From Muricea muricata (lineage: Eukaryota; Cnidaria; Anthozoa; Malacalcyonacea; Plexauridae), in contig OY979716.1 of the NCBI GenBank assembly GCA_963855995.1, positions 42,915,854 to 42,979,853 of the forward strand: DNA of 64,000 bases, written 5' to 3'. Made by a program: the position numbers and the translations under genes. The notes beneath the pieces are model-generated. The model was not told the DNA's origin and searched no databases. It worked only from the letters and a program-made list of their open reading frames with translations. Shown piece by piece: positions 22,775 through 35,009 of the stretch (the stretch's first letter is position 1; each line of letters starts with the position of its first letter).

Positions 22775-24522
22775 GGGGGTCCAATAGGAAAAATTTAGCA
22801 ATTTAGTAAAAAAAATTTTTTTGTCTAATAGGAAGTATTAAGCAGTTAAGAATAATGCTACTAAAGTTCGGGATCGATAACAAAACTTTTAATATGTTTT
22901 TATAGGCTTTTTGGTTGAATTTTAAGCTGACCGCGCGGTATATTCCTGGTAACTAGTTTCGTTTTCTGACACTAGAGACAAAATGGCGGTTTGTAAAACA
23001 AGCTTTTCGAAGCGTGAAGCTTGTAATCTGTTTACTGCCTAGATTTAACCAGAGTCAGTTGGGTGAGGACATCATAAAGTCCGAGGAGCCCCGATCTCTG
23101 TTGCACGAAGAAGTGTGTGATATAAACACTGTGTAAGACGTCGAGTATTTTACGAATTTTTACACGACTCGGTTGTGCTGAGAGGCTGATGTTAAATCTG
23201 TCCACAAGCATTATAAATTATATGAAAACTGGCTTCATATCCGTAAGTTTGAGGTGTTGAAGTAGCGCTCTAGTGTTTTGAAATGTTTGTATTGTACAAT
23301 GCTTGTGGACTTTCTTGTTTTCGGCCAGGGGCCATGGGTCATGCTAAAATTTTTCACAATTACCCATAATTTTTTATGGTCGTAGTATCTTTCGCTCTCT
23401 TTCAAAAGGCTTTAGATGAAGTATTGCAAAGCGTTCAAATCGAAAAATACAAGCAGAAAAAGTACGTTTTTTATTTTCCTTGTTTTGGTAGGGGGCTATG
23501 GGTCATGTCAAAATTTTTCACAATTACCCAGAATCCTTCATGGTTGTAGTATTCTTTTATCACATTCAAAAGGCTTAAACAAAGTAATGCACGAGTCCAA
23601 ATTGATATAAATTAGGAACGTGCATGAGAAAAGTGCCAGCTGGAAAAGTAAATTTTTAATTAGGATGTTGTACATTTAAAATTCATGAAAAACCCTGTTG
23701 AATGCAAAGATCGTGTAGTAAATATTGCTGGTTAGGCTGCAATAAATACTTTTTAGAGGATAAATGCAGAAACAAGCGAATATTATGTCGACAAAGTGAA
23801 AGAGCACAAAAACAGCAACATGAAAATAGCAACAAAGGCACTGCAACAAGCCTTGGAAGCATGCCGATAACTGAAAATATTACCAGATAATAGAAAATAA
23901 AAGGATACCTTTAAACCAGGATACTTTTAAGAGGCTTTTTGTTTAAATTTTGTGGCTTTAAAATTATAAATTCACAGATACTTTGGAACATAACTTTAAA
24001 GCTGTATTTCTCGAATTGTATAATCCGTTCAATAATTAATTTTTCATACACGATATCAATGGCAGATCTTAACCAATTGGACTGAAATTTTCAACCGTAC
24101 AACATGCTACATTAGGCAAGGTACTAAACCAAAAAAAACTGAAAAATGTTTCAGAAATATTCCTATATTTCCTCCTTGATACCACATTATTTTTTCAGAA
24201 ATTGGTATTTTCCAGGAAAAACTTCAAAAAACAGTGATGCTTGCCATTACTTAACATTTTTTAGGTTTGGCTCCTAAACATCGTTTATAGCCACAATGTG
24301 AAACAAAGATTAAAGATTTTTGACCATTCTCCAGGCCCTAATCGTGTTTCAAAATAGGTGCTTATTTTGCTACTAGAGGGTAATTATCATGGTAACCATG
24401 ACAACACACATGTGAACAAATGTATTTTTTTTATCACAGCTTTGTTACCTACCATAATATTAACTTGTTTCTATTTTAAAACACAATGCAAAAAAAAAAT
24501 CATTTAAAGGTATTGGACCCCC
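22775..24522. mobile_element. 1.75-kb TTAA-target element nested in the foldback arm
   Basis: Ends GGGGGTCCAATA (22775) and TATTGGACCCCC (to 24522), flanked by TTAA on both sides (22771-22774 and 24523-24526). TTAA duplication is characteristic of piggyBac and Kolobok; the G-rich ends fit Kolobok better than the usual CCCT of piggyBac, but I cannot decide. The right arm of the foldback shows the uninterrupted sequence, with a single TTTAAACG-type junction. The interior has two related segments around GGGGCTATGGGTCATG (about 23330 and 23490) and a 62-codon cysteine/basic ORF (23702-23890) with no recognisable domain. Non-autonomous. Confidence 0.85.
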
Positions 24523-24540
24523 TTAAACGTTTTCAAACTA

Positions 24541-24795
24541 CAGTCATTTTAAAAAGTGTTGGGACACTTGAGGAAATTTCTCACTTTTTACAAATAATTC
24601 ATTCCCCCACGCCCCCTTCTCAATGTTGTGACCCACCTAGCATAACATGTTATGCGTTGGGGTGTTGAGGTTGGGAAACCAACATTGATTGGGGAGGCAG
24701 GGAGGGGAAAATATGGATTTTATAGATATATCAATGGTGTACGTTGATATTTCATGAAAAATTGCTAGTGTCCCAAGTACTTTTGAAAATCATTG
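24541..24795. mobile_element. Tc1/mariner-type MITE nested in the foldback arm
   Basis: Inverted ends CAGTCATTTTAAAAAGT...GGGACA (24541-24566) and, reverse-complemented, CAATGATTTTCAAAAGT...GGGACA (24769-24795). TA lies at 24539-24540 and 24796-24797. The right foldback arm has the empty site (TTTCAAACTAAGTCACC). The interior C-rich then G-rich pattern resembles the MITE at 22-295. Confidence 0.85.
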
Positions 24796-26298
24796 TAAGT
24801 CACCTGGATAATATTTTATTTCCAGGCTTGCCAAAATGCCAATGGCTTGCAAGCTGCTTAGTTGCCAGAAAATTTTGGGCGGGCAATTTTGGTGCATAAA
24901 ATGCTGTCAGATCACTTAGTGCACGAGAAGTTCATTTTCCGGATCTGTGGTTCCGGTCTTACCCAGTGGGTTATTAGTGGTTACTTTGTTGTTTCCTTTC
25001 TGGTATCAAGTCTGGATCAAATGAGAAGCAAGTCCTTGCAAATTTTAAATTCTAAAGGTTTTATGTGGGAACTGATTGATGCATTTTGTTGGTAGTATGT
25101 AGCTAAAGATGGTATGTACCAAAACCCGGAACAGCAATACGGAACACGCACTGAACAGTCCGGAACACGCACGGAACAGGCCGGAACAACTCAGAACACA
25201 CACGGAACTTGTACGGAACGGTCTGGAGTAAGTAAAATATAAATATTCATCTTTAGCTACATACTACTTACAAAATGCTTCAATCAGTTTCCACATAAAA
25301 CATTTAGAAATTTAAAATTTGCAAGGACTTGCTTCTCGTTTGATCTGGACTTTATACCAGAATGGAAACAACAATGTAACCACTGAAAATAACCCATTGG
25401 GAAAGACCAGAACCACAAATCTGGAAGTGGAACATGTCGCACACTACGTGATCTGACAGCATTTTTATGTGCCAAAATTGGCCGCCCATAATTTTTTGGC
25501 AACTAAGCAGCTTGCAAGCCATTGGCTTTTCGGCTAGCATGGAGATAAAATGTTATCCAGGTGACTTAGTTTGAAAACGTTTGAACGATTTCATGCAGTT
25601 ATCTCTACAATTGTTGACTTTTGAAATTGTAGGTTTGCAAAGGATTATGTGGGGATCGATACGCCACCATGGTGTTTTTATTGTGGTACATACATTATAG
25701 AGTAAACTGAAAATTCATTGTCTGATTCGTAAATCGTGTTTATTAGCAAAATGCATCATTTTTTTACATATCCGCTGGACTAAAAGACAAGCACAATTTT
25801 TTAGCATTGTGTTTTGGCAGTTGTCCAGTGAGCATCATAGTTAACTCCATCCATTTAATATAATGGCTGCTTTGCACTTGATTTATTATATAATTTAAGA
25901 GTTCTGAAGCAATTTCATTATTGGTGAAATAAATACCTCCGTTAAGAATAAATAAACAGGAAGAATATGCTGTTCCACGTGTGTTCTGGGCTGTTCCGTA
26001 CGTGTTCTGGGCTTTTCCGCGCGTGTTCCGGGCTGTTCTGTGCTGTCCCGGACTGTTCCGTGTGTGTTCCGTATAGCTGTTCCGGGTTTTAGTACATGCC
26101 TTTTTATTCTTATATGTACCATTGTCAATACGCACGAGTTGCTATTAGGAACTGATTTTTTTACCTGGGAGATAAGGAGTGGGGTTAGATGTACTTCAAA
26201 TTTCAATGAATACTTGAAAACAGGGGAGCTTGTCTGCCCCCTTTTTTATTCTTGCTGGCTAATTCTATGACCCCCTCCTTGGCGTCAATTAATTTGCC

Positions 26299-29200
26299 AT
26301 GAAAGAAAGTCTTTTTAGTGCGATTTTTTTGTGTATATCTTTCCCATCATGGCAAAGTTTAACGCATATGTTCTTGAAATGTTCAGAATCTATAGGGCTG
26401 TTTTCAGAGATGAAAGAACCAGTCTTCAAACCTGAACATGAGAATGCCGTAAGCGTTAACGAAGTCAATGAAGTAGAAAGAGTGCCATGCATGATTGTGG
26501 GATCGCCTACACAATCAATTTCTGAATCTGAACTTCGAATAGTCGGTGAAGTTGTGGTACCTGAGCTAATCATTTCCGAACCTAAACAAGCGGGTGACAA
26601 ACTTTGCCAGCGTATAGTCGCGAAACCTGATCTGTTAGTAATTGAACCTGAAGAAGAGTTAATCAACGAACAAAAACGAACGACTCAGCCTACCCAAGTT
26701 TGTAACAGACATGGTGGAACTGACGCTGTTATTATCCTTGAAAGTACCAGTGAGTCAGAAGACGGAGGCATCTTAGAGATTCAGCCACAAATATCGAAGG
26801 TACTTTATGCTTTTATTCAATAACCTCTATATATTGTGTCTTGTTGTACCATGTAAACTTTTGATGCCGGAGAAGACTTCAGCACATTCCACTTTTGGTA
26901 TATTTTCAGAATTATACTTACCATAACAATTCACTATTGGTTTAGGAAAATAATGATAATGGTAAACCAACGGAGAACAAAACCTAAAGGTAAGAAATAT
27001 CAAAAATGTTGGGAGTTCATCACTTACATATTGATGTTAATTAAAGCTAATTATCTGACAGAAATATGTATTGTTTTGTGAGGTATAGAAATGCTGAAAG
27101 AGAATGTTTATCTGACGTAGAAGATGTGGAATATTATAACAACAATATTCACCTTCCTATTTTCTCAAGAGATCGTCATGTACTTAAACCCTTGGAGGTT
27201 ATGGAATTATTGGTTCGGAATAAAGACTTCTTCCCATCTAAAGTCTGCACAAGTCAACCATTACAAGTCGAACATCATTGTACATTTGTTGTAGACATGA
27301 ACTCTCTTGCAAGTGCTAAGGATATCAAGTGCGATGACATGGGGGTCTGGGTGAACAGAGGTTGTCATAAGTTTCCGTTTAAAGTCAAAAACGAAGACTC
27401 AGGTGTCTCTGTACTGATTTCATAAGTCAAAGATCGCGATTCTGTTTTTCTTAAATGCAAGTATTTTAAATTAAAGCATGATTCACATGATGACGTCAGA
27501 AAACGGATAGATATCATAATTCGTAAGTTTGACTTAATACGTACTTGTCTAGACAAAAAAGTAGAAACATTTTTGCTAACCAATCATATTAACAAATTCC
27601 TTTCGCTTTACGTCGCGCTCTAGTTAACCTTTAAATTTTAGTACCTCGTCCTTTATTCAAAAGCACCCGGTACGAGGCAAGCTCAAGAATACCTACACAT
27701 AATTATTTCAAACACAGAGCAACAAGCATTACTGAGTCTTCGTTTTCTGTAGTTCCCGACGAAGAAATCTACCGTTACTCCTTGGTACAATATTATTTTA
27801 AAGGAGGCAAGGAGCATCAGATCGAGCGCAACCGACACGGGAATTCGAAAAGGTCACAAACCGAATACATGCGTACGTGAGAGAGTACTAAAGACCTTCT
27901 CGAGAAAGCCTCACAAGGAAAGGCACCCCGAGAGGCAGTAAGTCATGTTGTTAGTAAAGATTTAGGCGGAATAAGTTCGTGCATCGGAGTTGGCCAGCTA
28001 CCAAGGAGTAGACAACAGTCTAGTGATTTAAAACGAAATTGAAACTACAGGGTAAATGAAGAGTCAAACAGTAAAAATATGTCAGGAAAGCGAAGAGTAG
28101 ATGATCCCTGGTATCTTCTTTTCAATGAAGTAAAAAAGCAGAGTAAGGACAGAAAGAGTGCATTTATACGCGACGTAAGAGTTGCGAATGAACCATTGTG
28201 CGTTTTAGCAACTGACAGACAATTAAACGACCTTAAAAGGTTCTGTTGCAATGAAACGGAATTTCGACCATTTTCTGTAGATCCTACATTCGATATAGAA
28301 CAGTTTAACGTCACGCCCATCTCCTATGAACACTTACTCTTGAAAACTAAACGAGATGACAAACATCCTACATTGATCGGCCCAGTTTTAATTCACGAAT
28401 GAAAAACTGAGGAAACTTATTCCACATTTGCCTCATCGCTCAGAACCATGGAACCAGACTTGTCTTCTGTAATGGCGTTTGGTATGGACGATCAAAGGCG
28501 CTAGCAAACACGTTCAACAATAACTTCCAGTATGCAACGCACCTTCTTTGCCAGGTACATTTAAAAAAAAACGTGGAAAGCAAGCTTGTCGGTCTTAGTA
28601 TTAAAGACGATTTGAAGAACAAGATAACTGCGGTGCGGATATCTTTGGAAAAGTAAGTGGTTATATTTTTCAAAGCGGGCTTTCTGATGCAAGTAATCTC
28701 AGTGATTTTGAAGAACAAATGAAACTGCTCAAGCAGAAATGGTCTGGAACTCACGAAAAAGGAGCTGAATTTTATGGCTGGTTTCTTAAAAACAAAGCAA
28801 AGGAATTTGTAGAGTGTTATTCGTCCAGTACGCGAAAGGGCCGAATTAGGATGTCCCCCAGAAAGATTTACCACCAACAGATCCGAACGTACAAATGGTG
28901 TGATCCAGGATTTTGTAAAGCAGAAGACTGGGGGTAAAGTTGACGAATATGTTTTTGCACAAACACTGAAAGAACTTATCGACATGCAAGAACAAGAAAT
29001 TGAACTTGCTGTAGTAGGTAAAGGGGAGTACCAACTTTGAAAGGCGTTCCAACACATTAGCGTTTCGCCGTCGCGTTGGGGCAGAATGACTGAGCTTCAA
29101 AGAAAATCAGCATTGAAGAAAGTTCACACAGTAACTGTGGAAGAAGGTTCCAATGAAATCTCTGCTATTTCACAATCTTTGCAGGAAAGCGAAAATCCAC

Positions 29201-30589
29201 TATTACAACGCTTTGCTGATTGTGGAGTGGACTCGATCGCACGTGATGTGTTGCTTCATATTCTGAATAAAGCCGCTGCTTTGGAAGGAAAATTAACTCG
29301 GCTTCCCGGTACTGAATTGGAAACTTTTGTTGTTCCCTCATCATCTAACATAAAGAAACCACATGTTGTGGTTTTCATGGCAAATGGCAAGTGCGAATGT
29401 CAGGATTCTTCCGGCTACAGTTCTTTATCCCTATGCGCACATGCAGTTGCTGTAAGCCTAAAGCTTCAGCGGCTGGAGACATGCTTGAAATGGCTCGTAA
29501 CAACGCATCGCAAAGCAGGAGGAGTTAGTTATAGCAGTGCGGTCACTTATAGTATGGCTAGAGGTCGAGGATGGAAGCCAAACCAATTTTATTTGATTTG
29601 AAAATGACCTAACCAGTGACGTCATACTGCATAATCACTTTTCAAAAAAGCTGAACACCTAAATACCCAGGTCTGGATGTTAAACATAGCCTACACACAT
29701 GTAAGTGTAGTTTTAGTTATTTTCCACTATTACATGCTACAAAATAAGCAATCTAACAGTCGCTCATTATGCAGTATGACGTCACTGGTTAGGTAATTTT
29801 CAAATCAAATAAAATTGAATATCTCGAAAAGTAAGGCAGTTACAAAAATTCTATCAAAGAAGTTATACAGTGATTTTAACTGATCTTTCTAATGCAATAA
29901 GAAAATTGTCGCAGAAAATTTCGTTTCATAAGCACTTTAAAAGAACAACCATGTATGTCAGCACCAACTTTAGGTCAATCCACCAGCCTGCCGATTCCGA
30001 TTAGCCAATCGATGCCAACCAATCAACACATGCCGATTAGCCAACCAATGCCAATTAACCAACCCACAGCCCAACAACTGTCCAATCCTGCAGGTTCATT
30101 TCCGCACCAACTAATGCCTATCAACTATCCCACGGCCCAACAACCGTCCAATCCTGTAGGTTTATTTTTACACCAACCAATGCCAATCAACCAACCCACA
30201 GTCCAACAACCCTCTATTCTTGTTAGTTCATTTTCGCGTTATTTGTCCCCAGCACCAGACACGTTTGTTTTAAATCTTTTAGGGCTTTGTCCCCACAAAC
30301 ATCTTCCTGCTTTGGCTGTTGAAACACACTAAAACCTGGAGGTCATATTGGTAACCCACCGTCAGACCTTGTTATTCTTTCTAATATGAAACGGCAATGG
30401 CGTCAGGAAGGCCAAATCCTTTGCAAATCTGGAAATCTGTATTTCCACTGCATTCCAACATGTGTGCAATTGTGGCAGCCTTATTTTCAACCATTACAAT
30501 GCTTCATCCCACGCCAGATCGTACCTTTTTTACGAGAAGAGCACTGGGTTTACATCAGAGAGAAACTTGAGAACCTTGCTATTCGGTGA
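26299..30589 (+). pseudogene. MULE (Mutator-like) transposase with SWIM zinc finger
   Basis: Multi-exon, decayed. An acidic N-terminal exon (after an AG near 26389; EMKEPVFKPEHENAVSVN) ends near 26800. A small exon lies at 26946-26986. Exon 27080-27520 carries a block with MGVWVNRGCHKFPFKV and, after a TAA (27423), VKDRDSVFLKCKYF. From 27750 follow IYRYSLVQYYFKGGKEHQIE and an N-terminal helix-rich region. The MULE catalytic core starts with DDKHPTLIGPVLIHE (28355-28400) and continues in other frames through AFGMDDQ (28470) and HLKKNVESKL (28557). RFTTNRSERTNGVIQDF is at about 28866. A SWIM finger (CECQD...LCAH, C-x-C...C-x-H) is at 29392-29450. A TTAA MITE interrupts it at 29582. After that come a P/Q-rich repeat (MPINQPTAQQ-like units, 29980-30215) and a C-terminal Cys block with GGHIGNPPSDLVILSN. 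Catalytic and SWIM architecture match animal MULEs. Many stops; not functional. Confidence 0.75.
29582..29936. mobile_element. TTAA MITE, 5'-truncated copy
   Basis: The right end AAGCACT abuts TTAA (29937-29940). An internal inverted pair (TTTTATTTGATTTGAAAATGACC at 29587 and its complement at about 29795) encloses 230 bp. It is homologous to the complete copy at 35010-35508 but lacks that copy's outer left arm. It truncates the MULE ORF, so the last codons before the stop at 29601 are MITE-derived. Confidence 0.75.
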
Positions 30590-30680
30590 AACATAAACCA
30601 GGATGTTACAAATTGTACCTATATATATGGGTTCAATGTGTTTATTCAAGTTTTGTTCAGGTGTTATGTTTTGTTAGGTG

Positions 30681-30970
30681 TATAAAACTGAGGGGAAAAT
30701 AACTCCAAAAATTTTCGTACGCTCAGCCAAAAATAAAGAATCCCAAATCTCGAGCAAAACTGTTGAAATATCAAAAAATCTATAAAAATTTGCACAAATC
30801 TTAAGAGAAATCTCAAAATAGCCCAAATAATGAAATTCACTAAATATCCCAAAGAATCCACAAAATTTTTCAATCCTACATCCTAAAATCCCTGAAAATT
30901 TACAAAAGAATCCCAACATTCCAATCGTACGCTCTAGTCTTTTAGAGTTATTTACCCCTCGATAAAAACT
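30681..30970. mobile_element. MITE with about 45-bp inverted ends
   Basis: TATAAAACTGAGGGGAAAAT (30681) against the reverse complement of the right end, AGTTTTTATCGAGGGGTAAA (from 30970), continuing into AATAACTC and CGTACG. The interior is low-complexity A/C-rich (CCCAAA, AAATCCC), which creates a long but meaningless minus-strand ORF (30674-31036). Confidence 0.65.
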
Positions 30971-31149
30971 GTTCTTGGGAATCACATTGAGAATTTGTTT
31001 TAATGCATTGTGAGGTTGTTTAACATGCATATACAAGTATATAACACATGTGTATATTGTATAAATTACATATTTTTTTTCTACGTTTAGTTTTGTTAAA
31101 GACCATGTAAAGTCCGTAAACTAAACCAAACAACAAGGGCAGATTTCGT

Positions 31150-31200
31150 TCTTAGCCAATCAGCGTGTTTGTTGATATTTTGGGCCTCGACCAATCAAAA
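31150..31200. promoter_or_regulatory. possible CCAAT boxes upstream of the RING-family gene
   Basis: Two CCAATCA motifs (31156 and 31191) occur about 0.5 kb upstream of the first recognisable exon at 31722. Weak evidence; CCAAT is short and the element is decayed. Confidence 0.2.
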
Positions 31201-31721
31201 TGCTTGAAATTCGAAATCATAAACAAAAAGAGTGGGGAAAAAATATCGTCTTTAAAGGCTTTCGTGAGCTTCAATTTTTACATTTTTCGTCTAAACCCAA
31301 AAGGATATAACAAAACAGAAATATGTCTTTAATTTTATCGTCAGACTTTTTTAAATTCGACCCAGAACCCGAAAATCAACGTTTGAATTTACACCATAAT
31401 CGCACTTTATTGCGTTGATATATAATAATTCATAATTAATAATTAATTAAAATTACACTGGTGATCTTCGCATTCCCCCCCCCCCTTGTCTTTACTTTTC
31501 AACTTGGGTTTAACACAGGAGTATTGTTAAGGCAGTGTACGCACAAAATGTAACAAGAAATTGCGCAAAGTTCATTTGAACGATGTATTTCTGCTGCCTG
31601 AATACTCAAATGAGATTTCTGCTTGGGGGATTTCCCCAAGATCGTATGTGTTTTGTGGGAAAATAGCAGGAAAAGTAGACTGTTTTTTACCACTCGATTT
31701 TCGAAAAGCTTGGAGTCTATA

Positions 31722-34700
31722 ATGCCAAAATTTAAAAGGGTTTGCAAGAATCCTCTTCATGAAACTTGGTCGAAAAATAATGAGAGTAAAGTTATTAATG
31801 TTCAGGCCCATGGTTTTCTTACAGTGGCAAGTGCTTTACAGCAATATGTCGAGGCAGAGTTAGGCAAAAAAATTCGCCATAAAATAAACCATCTTTGCTC
31901 GACATGTCTAAAAAAATGTTCTATGAATAAAAAAATTACTAAATACTTTGCAAAAGATAAACTTGATGATTTGAAAAATAGTTTGCAGGAGAGCCAGGTA
32001 TGAAAATTTAAGGTTTAGGTATTTCATTATATGTACGTTCAAACTTTAAGTCAAAAGTCACATATTTCATTTTTTGTTCTTCAACTTGCTTACAGTTCAA
32101 ATTTCCCAGGAAAATACACACCTAACCCTTACTTAAGCTTTGGGTTTCACATAGATACCTTTACTAACCTAATACTTAGGTTTTATCTGTGCACACTCTC
32201 TGTGACACCAAGTATCTGTAAATTCTTTTCATGATGCTGCATGACCACATTGAGTCATAGTCATCCCGCAACAGGTGGCTGACTTTCAGGGTTAAAAACA
32301 TTTTAAATGTTGAGAATCAGTTCTGTCTTCTAGCCCAAACACTAAATTAAAGATGCAATTCAAAGAAAAAATGGTTGCATCTGCAATATGACTGGTGGTC
32401 CAAGGGGGGGGGGGGGGGTCAGTAGACATACTGATCGTTAGTCATTGCCCTACCCCAAATAAACTCACAACTAATGCAACAATGAATGTAGTAAATGGAA
32501 TATATGATCCATTACTATATAGTTTATGAGCGCTGAGTGTTCAACTGAACACCACACCAGTCAACAATCTGACAAGAACTTTGAGCAAGAACAGCCAAAT
32601 AGCCAAAGTACTGGTAGTGATGTCACAGCAGCAGCAAATGAGTCTGAAACTATACACAATCAAGATACTATACATCATGAGGATTATAGTCAAGTTAGCA
32701 ATGCAACAACAATCACTTTAAGTTCACCCAGCCAAGACGCTAGCACAGGAAGCCAGGATTTGTATACCGGTACCTCTAAGTTACCCAGTGTTGCAGAGAA
32801 AGTGTCAAACGATGGACGGTATTTTCCTCTCTGCAGAGGATTATGCATCACTCCTTGCAAGAGCATCATTCTGTCCTAACTTCAGTGACGATCTTATTAA
32901 AATACGATTCTATGTTGCCAATCTGCCACAACCAGAAATGGATCCCACTGCTTTTGAAACACTATGCAAGGATGCTGGAGCTGAAAATCTCCACAGCTGC
33001 ATAAATGGTGCCATATGCTCAGATTGAATGTCCACTGGTCGCAAAAAACTTAGCAAATTGCAAACAATGGTTGTCATCTACATCATGATATATTCACAGT
33101 CCCAAAGATCTAATGCATTCCAAGTGGCATTGTCCAGAACTCTTCAGCAATTTGGTATAAGTGAACAAGGACTACAGTCACTAAGAAATCTTGGTATTGC
33201 AGCGCATCCACACACTGTAAAAGCCAAAGCAAAGTTGTCCTCAGCATCACACTTCAACTACTGTTGCTAGCTTTATTGAATCAGCAGTAGAAAATGAGCA
33301 GTTTCTCATATTCTGTATGGATGACTATCACAACATTCATACCATGCATCAACCAGAGTCTAAAAAACACACAAATGCCATACACGTGTCTACATTGCTC
33401 ATAAAGGTGTTTCCCAACATAAAAGCAGTGTGCCAGGATAAAGTAGAATCCCCTGTGGATATTTCTAGCATGGAAACCTTTCTTTCCAACAACCTGCACA
33501 AAATATCCAAGACATATTCAGAAAACATGCCTGACTGGGTAGTGGCAAAATATTTTAGTCCAGAATCTGAGCGTCAAAGGCTTGTGACGCACGACTATCA
33601 ACAAACTGAGCTAAAGGGGATGAGATGCATGGATAATACCAAACTTGTTGACAGCATTGAAATGCCACTCAAGTTGTGTGAAGATGTTCTAACTGCTATC
33701 TAGTGGTCTACAACTATACCTTGATAACTTCATTTTTCCATTTGTTGGTGACTGGTCGATGCAATTCTATATTCGAAGGTTGGTCTACTCCGATGCTCCA
33801 TCCTTGCGTGCAGCTCTCCAGAGTGTTGTTCCTATGATTGGTCCTCTGCATATTTCCCTAAATGCAAGAGAATGTGTACTGCTCATATTTCATGAAATAT
33901 TTGCTGATTTATATTCATTCTTATTTGGGGAAAAGGCAAAGCTAGCAAAGAAACGTAAAGCTTGGTGAATATCATTATTGCTAGAGGTTATCTATGGAGG
34001 ATGGACACTTATTAGAGACACAATTTTATCAGTCTTCGAGAAGTGCAAGAATATCGAATATCTCACCTTGGTCAATCTGCTTGACAATTATGTTCCTCTT
34101 GTGTTAAGCATTTATTCCATCGTATTTAAGTGCAACAGCTATGATCTTTATTGCCAGTCTGTGCTTCACTGTTGGATCATGTTCGTAGTTTTTCACAGAC
34201 ATCACTACAACAAAGCCTTACTTGTTATGTTGTCCTTGTTTAAGCACTGGAAAGATAATGCCCAGTCCATGTTTGAAATCTTGCATCAGTATCTTGTGGC
34301 CCTTGATGAGTATCCTGTGGAAAACTTTCACTCCATATTACGAGCAAGAACAAATGAAACTGACTCAGCAGATCAGATTGCACTTAAGGCAAAAGAAATT
34401 GATGCATGTAAACATGAACTATACTCTTTCAAGTCTGTCTTTGTGCCACCTAAAAGATTCAACTATGGTGCCAAGAAAGTCAATATCTTGAAAGCAAAGG
34501 CTGCAAAATTCATCACCAGCAAGTTTGAATGCATTAACAACCACCCTAACATGGCCGTCCAGCAACCTCGAGTTAAACGGCAAGCCGAATATATCACCAA
34601 GTGGACCCTCCCAAATTTGTTTGGAGAAAAGATTGTCAACAATCGAGTTTTTCCTCTTGGTTTCACAACTGTTCAGCAATCTCCAAATCCTGCAAAGTAA
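31722..34700 (+). pseudogene. multicopy transposon-like gene with 'DDYHNIHT' block, main part
   Basis: The first exon starts at ATG 31722 (MPKFKRVCKNPLHETWSKN; residues with HLCSTCLKKCSM) and ends at a GTATGA-like donor near 31998. After about 0.5 kb, with a poly-G run at 32404-32419, comes a Ser/Thr/Gln-rich region (32526-32790). Then: MDGIFLSAEDYASLLARA; KKLSKLQTMVVIYIMIYSQSQ (32 codons after a TGA at 33025); a frameshift near 33255; MDDYHNIHTMHQPESKKHTN (33317); a stop at 33700; MIGPLHISLNARE (33835); a TGA at 33966; and a final open run of 240 codons (33978-34700) with LVNLLDNYVPLVL and YPVENFHSILRARTNE. I recall this block order from multicopy genes of cnidarians and some fungi, but cannot name the family with certainty. 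Fragments are mostly collinear with few disruptions, so decay is fairly recent. The C-terminal RING exon follows at 37.1 kb. Confidence 0.6.
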
Positions 34701-35009
34701 ATTATGCAAAAGTATCAACCTTCTTTTTGTCAGAGTGTGTATGAGAGCAAGGAAAGGGGTGAAGGTTAGACAATTGATAAATAGTGTGATCAGTCTAGAA
34801 TATCAGAGCAATTTGTCCTATTAATGCTACATCAGTGTAAGTAAGTAATAATAATATTTAATCAGGAAACTTTTTCATATTACATGATTTTCAAAAAAGA
34901 CCTGCACCAATATAATTATTAGAGGCAACAATAAAATATACTAATTATATTATATAACTATGCAATACTGTTCTGTACTATAGGACAAAAAAAGTTTAAA
35001 ATTTATTAA

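Larger units (their letters stand above)
22245..26100. mobile_element. foldback element with 9-bp target duplication (MULE-like, non-autonomous)
   Basis: The ends are GGCATGTACTAAAACC (22245) and its reverse complement (to 26100), flanked by TTTTTATTC on both sides (22236-22244 and 26101-26109). A perfect 9-bp duplication is typical of Mutator-like elements. The two halves are inverted copies of each other: left arm 22245-25112 (interrupted by two insertions), right arm 25247-26100. The loop (25113-25246) holds a third copy of the terminal GGAACA-repeat tract. Once the insertions are removed, each arm is about 0.85 kb. No coding sequence. Confidence 0.85.

Noticed and set aside
22258-25222. 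Regular GGAACAC tracts considered as a CRISPR-like array
   Set aside because: Units are contiguous 10-13-bp repeats without unique spacers, in a eukaryotic foldback element.
28440-29057. 205-codon minus-strand ORF
   Set aside because: It lies antisense to the MULE transposase blocks, which are supported by motifs; it has no motif of its own.
30674-31036. 120-codon minus-strand ORF rich in Phe and Ile
   Set aside because: Translation of the low-complexity interior of a MITE; no domain.
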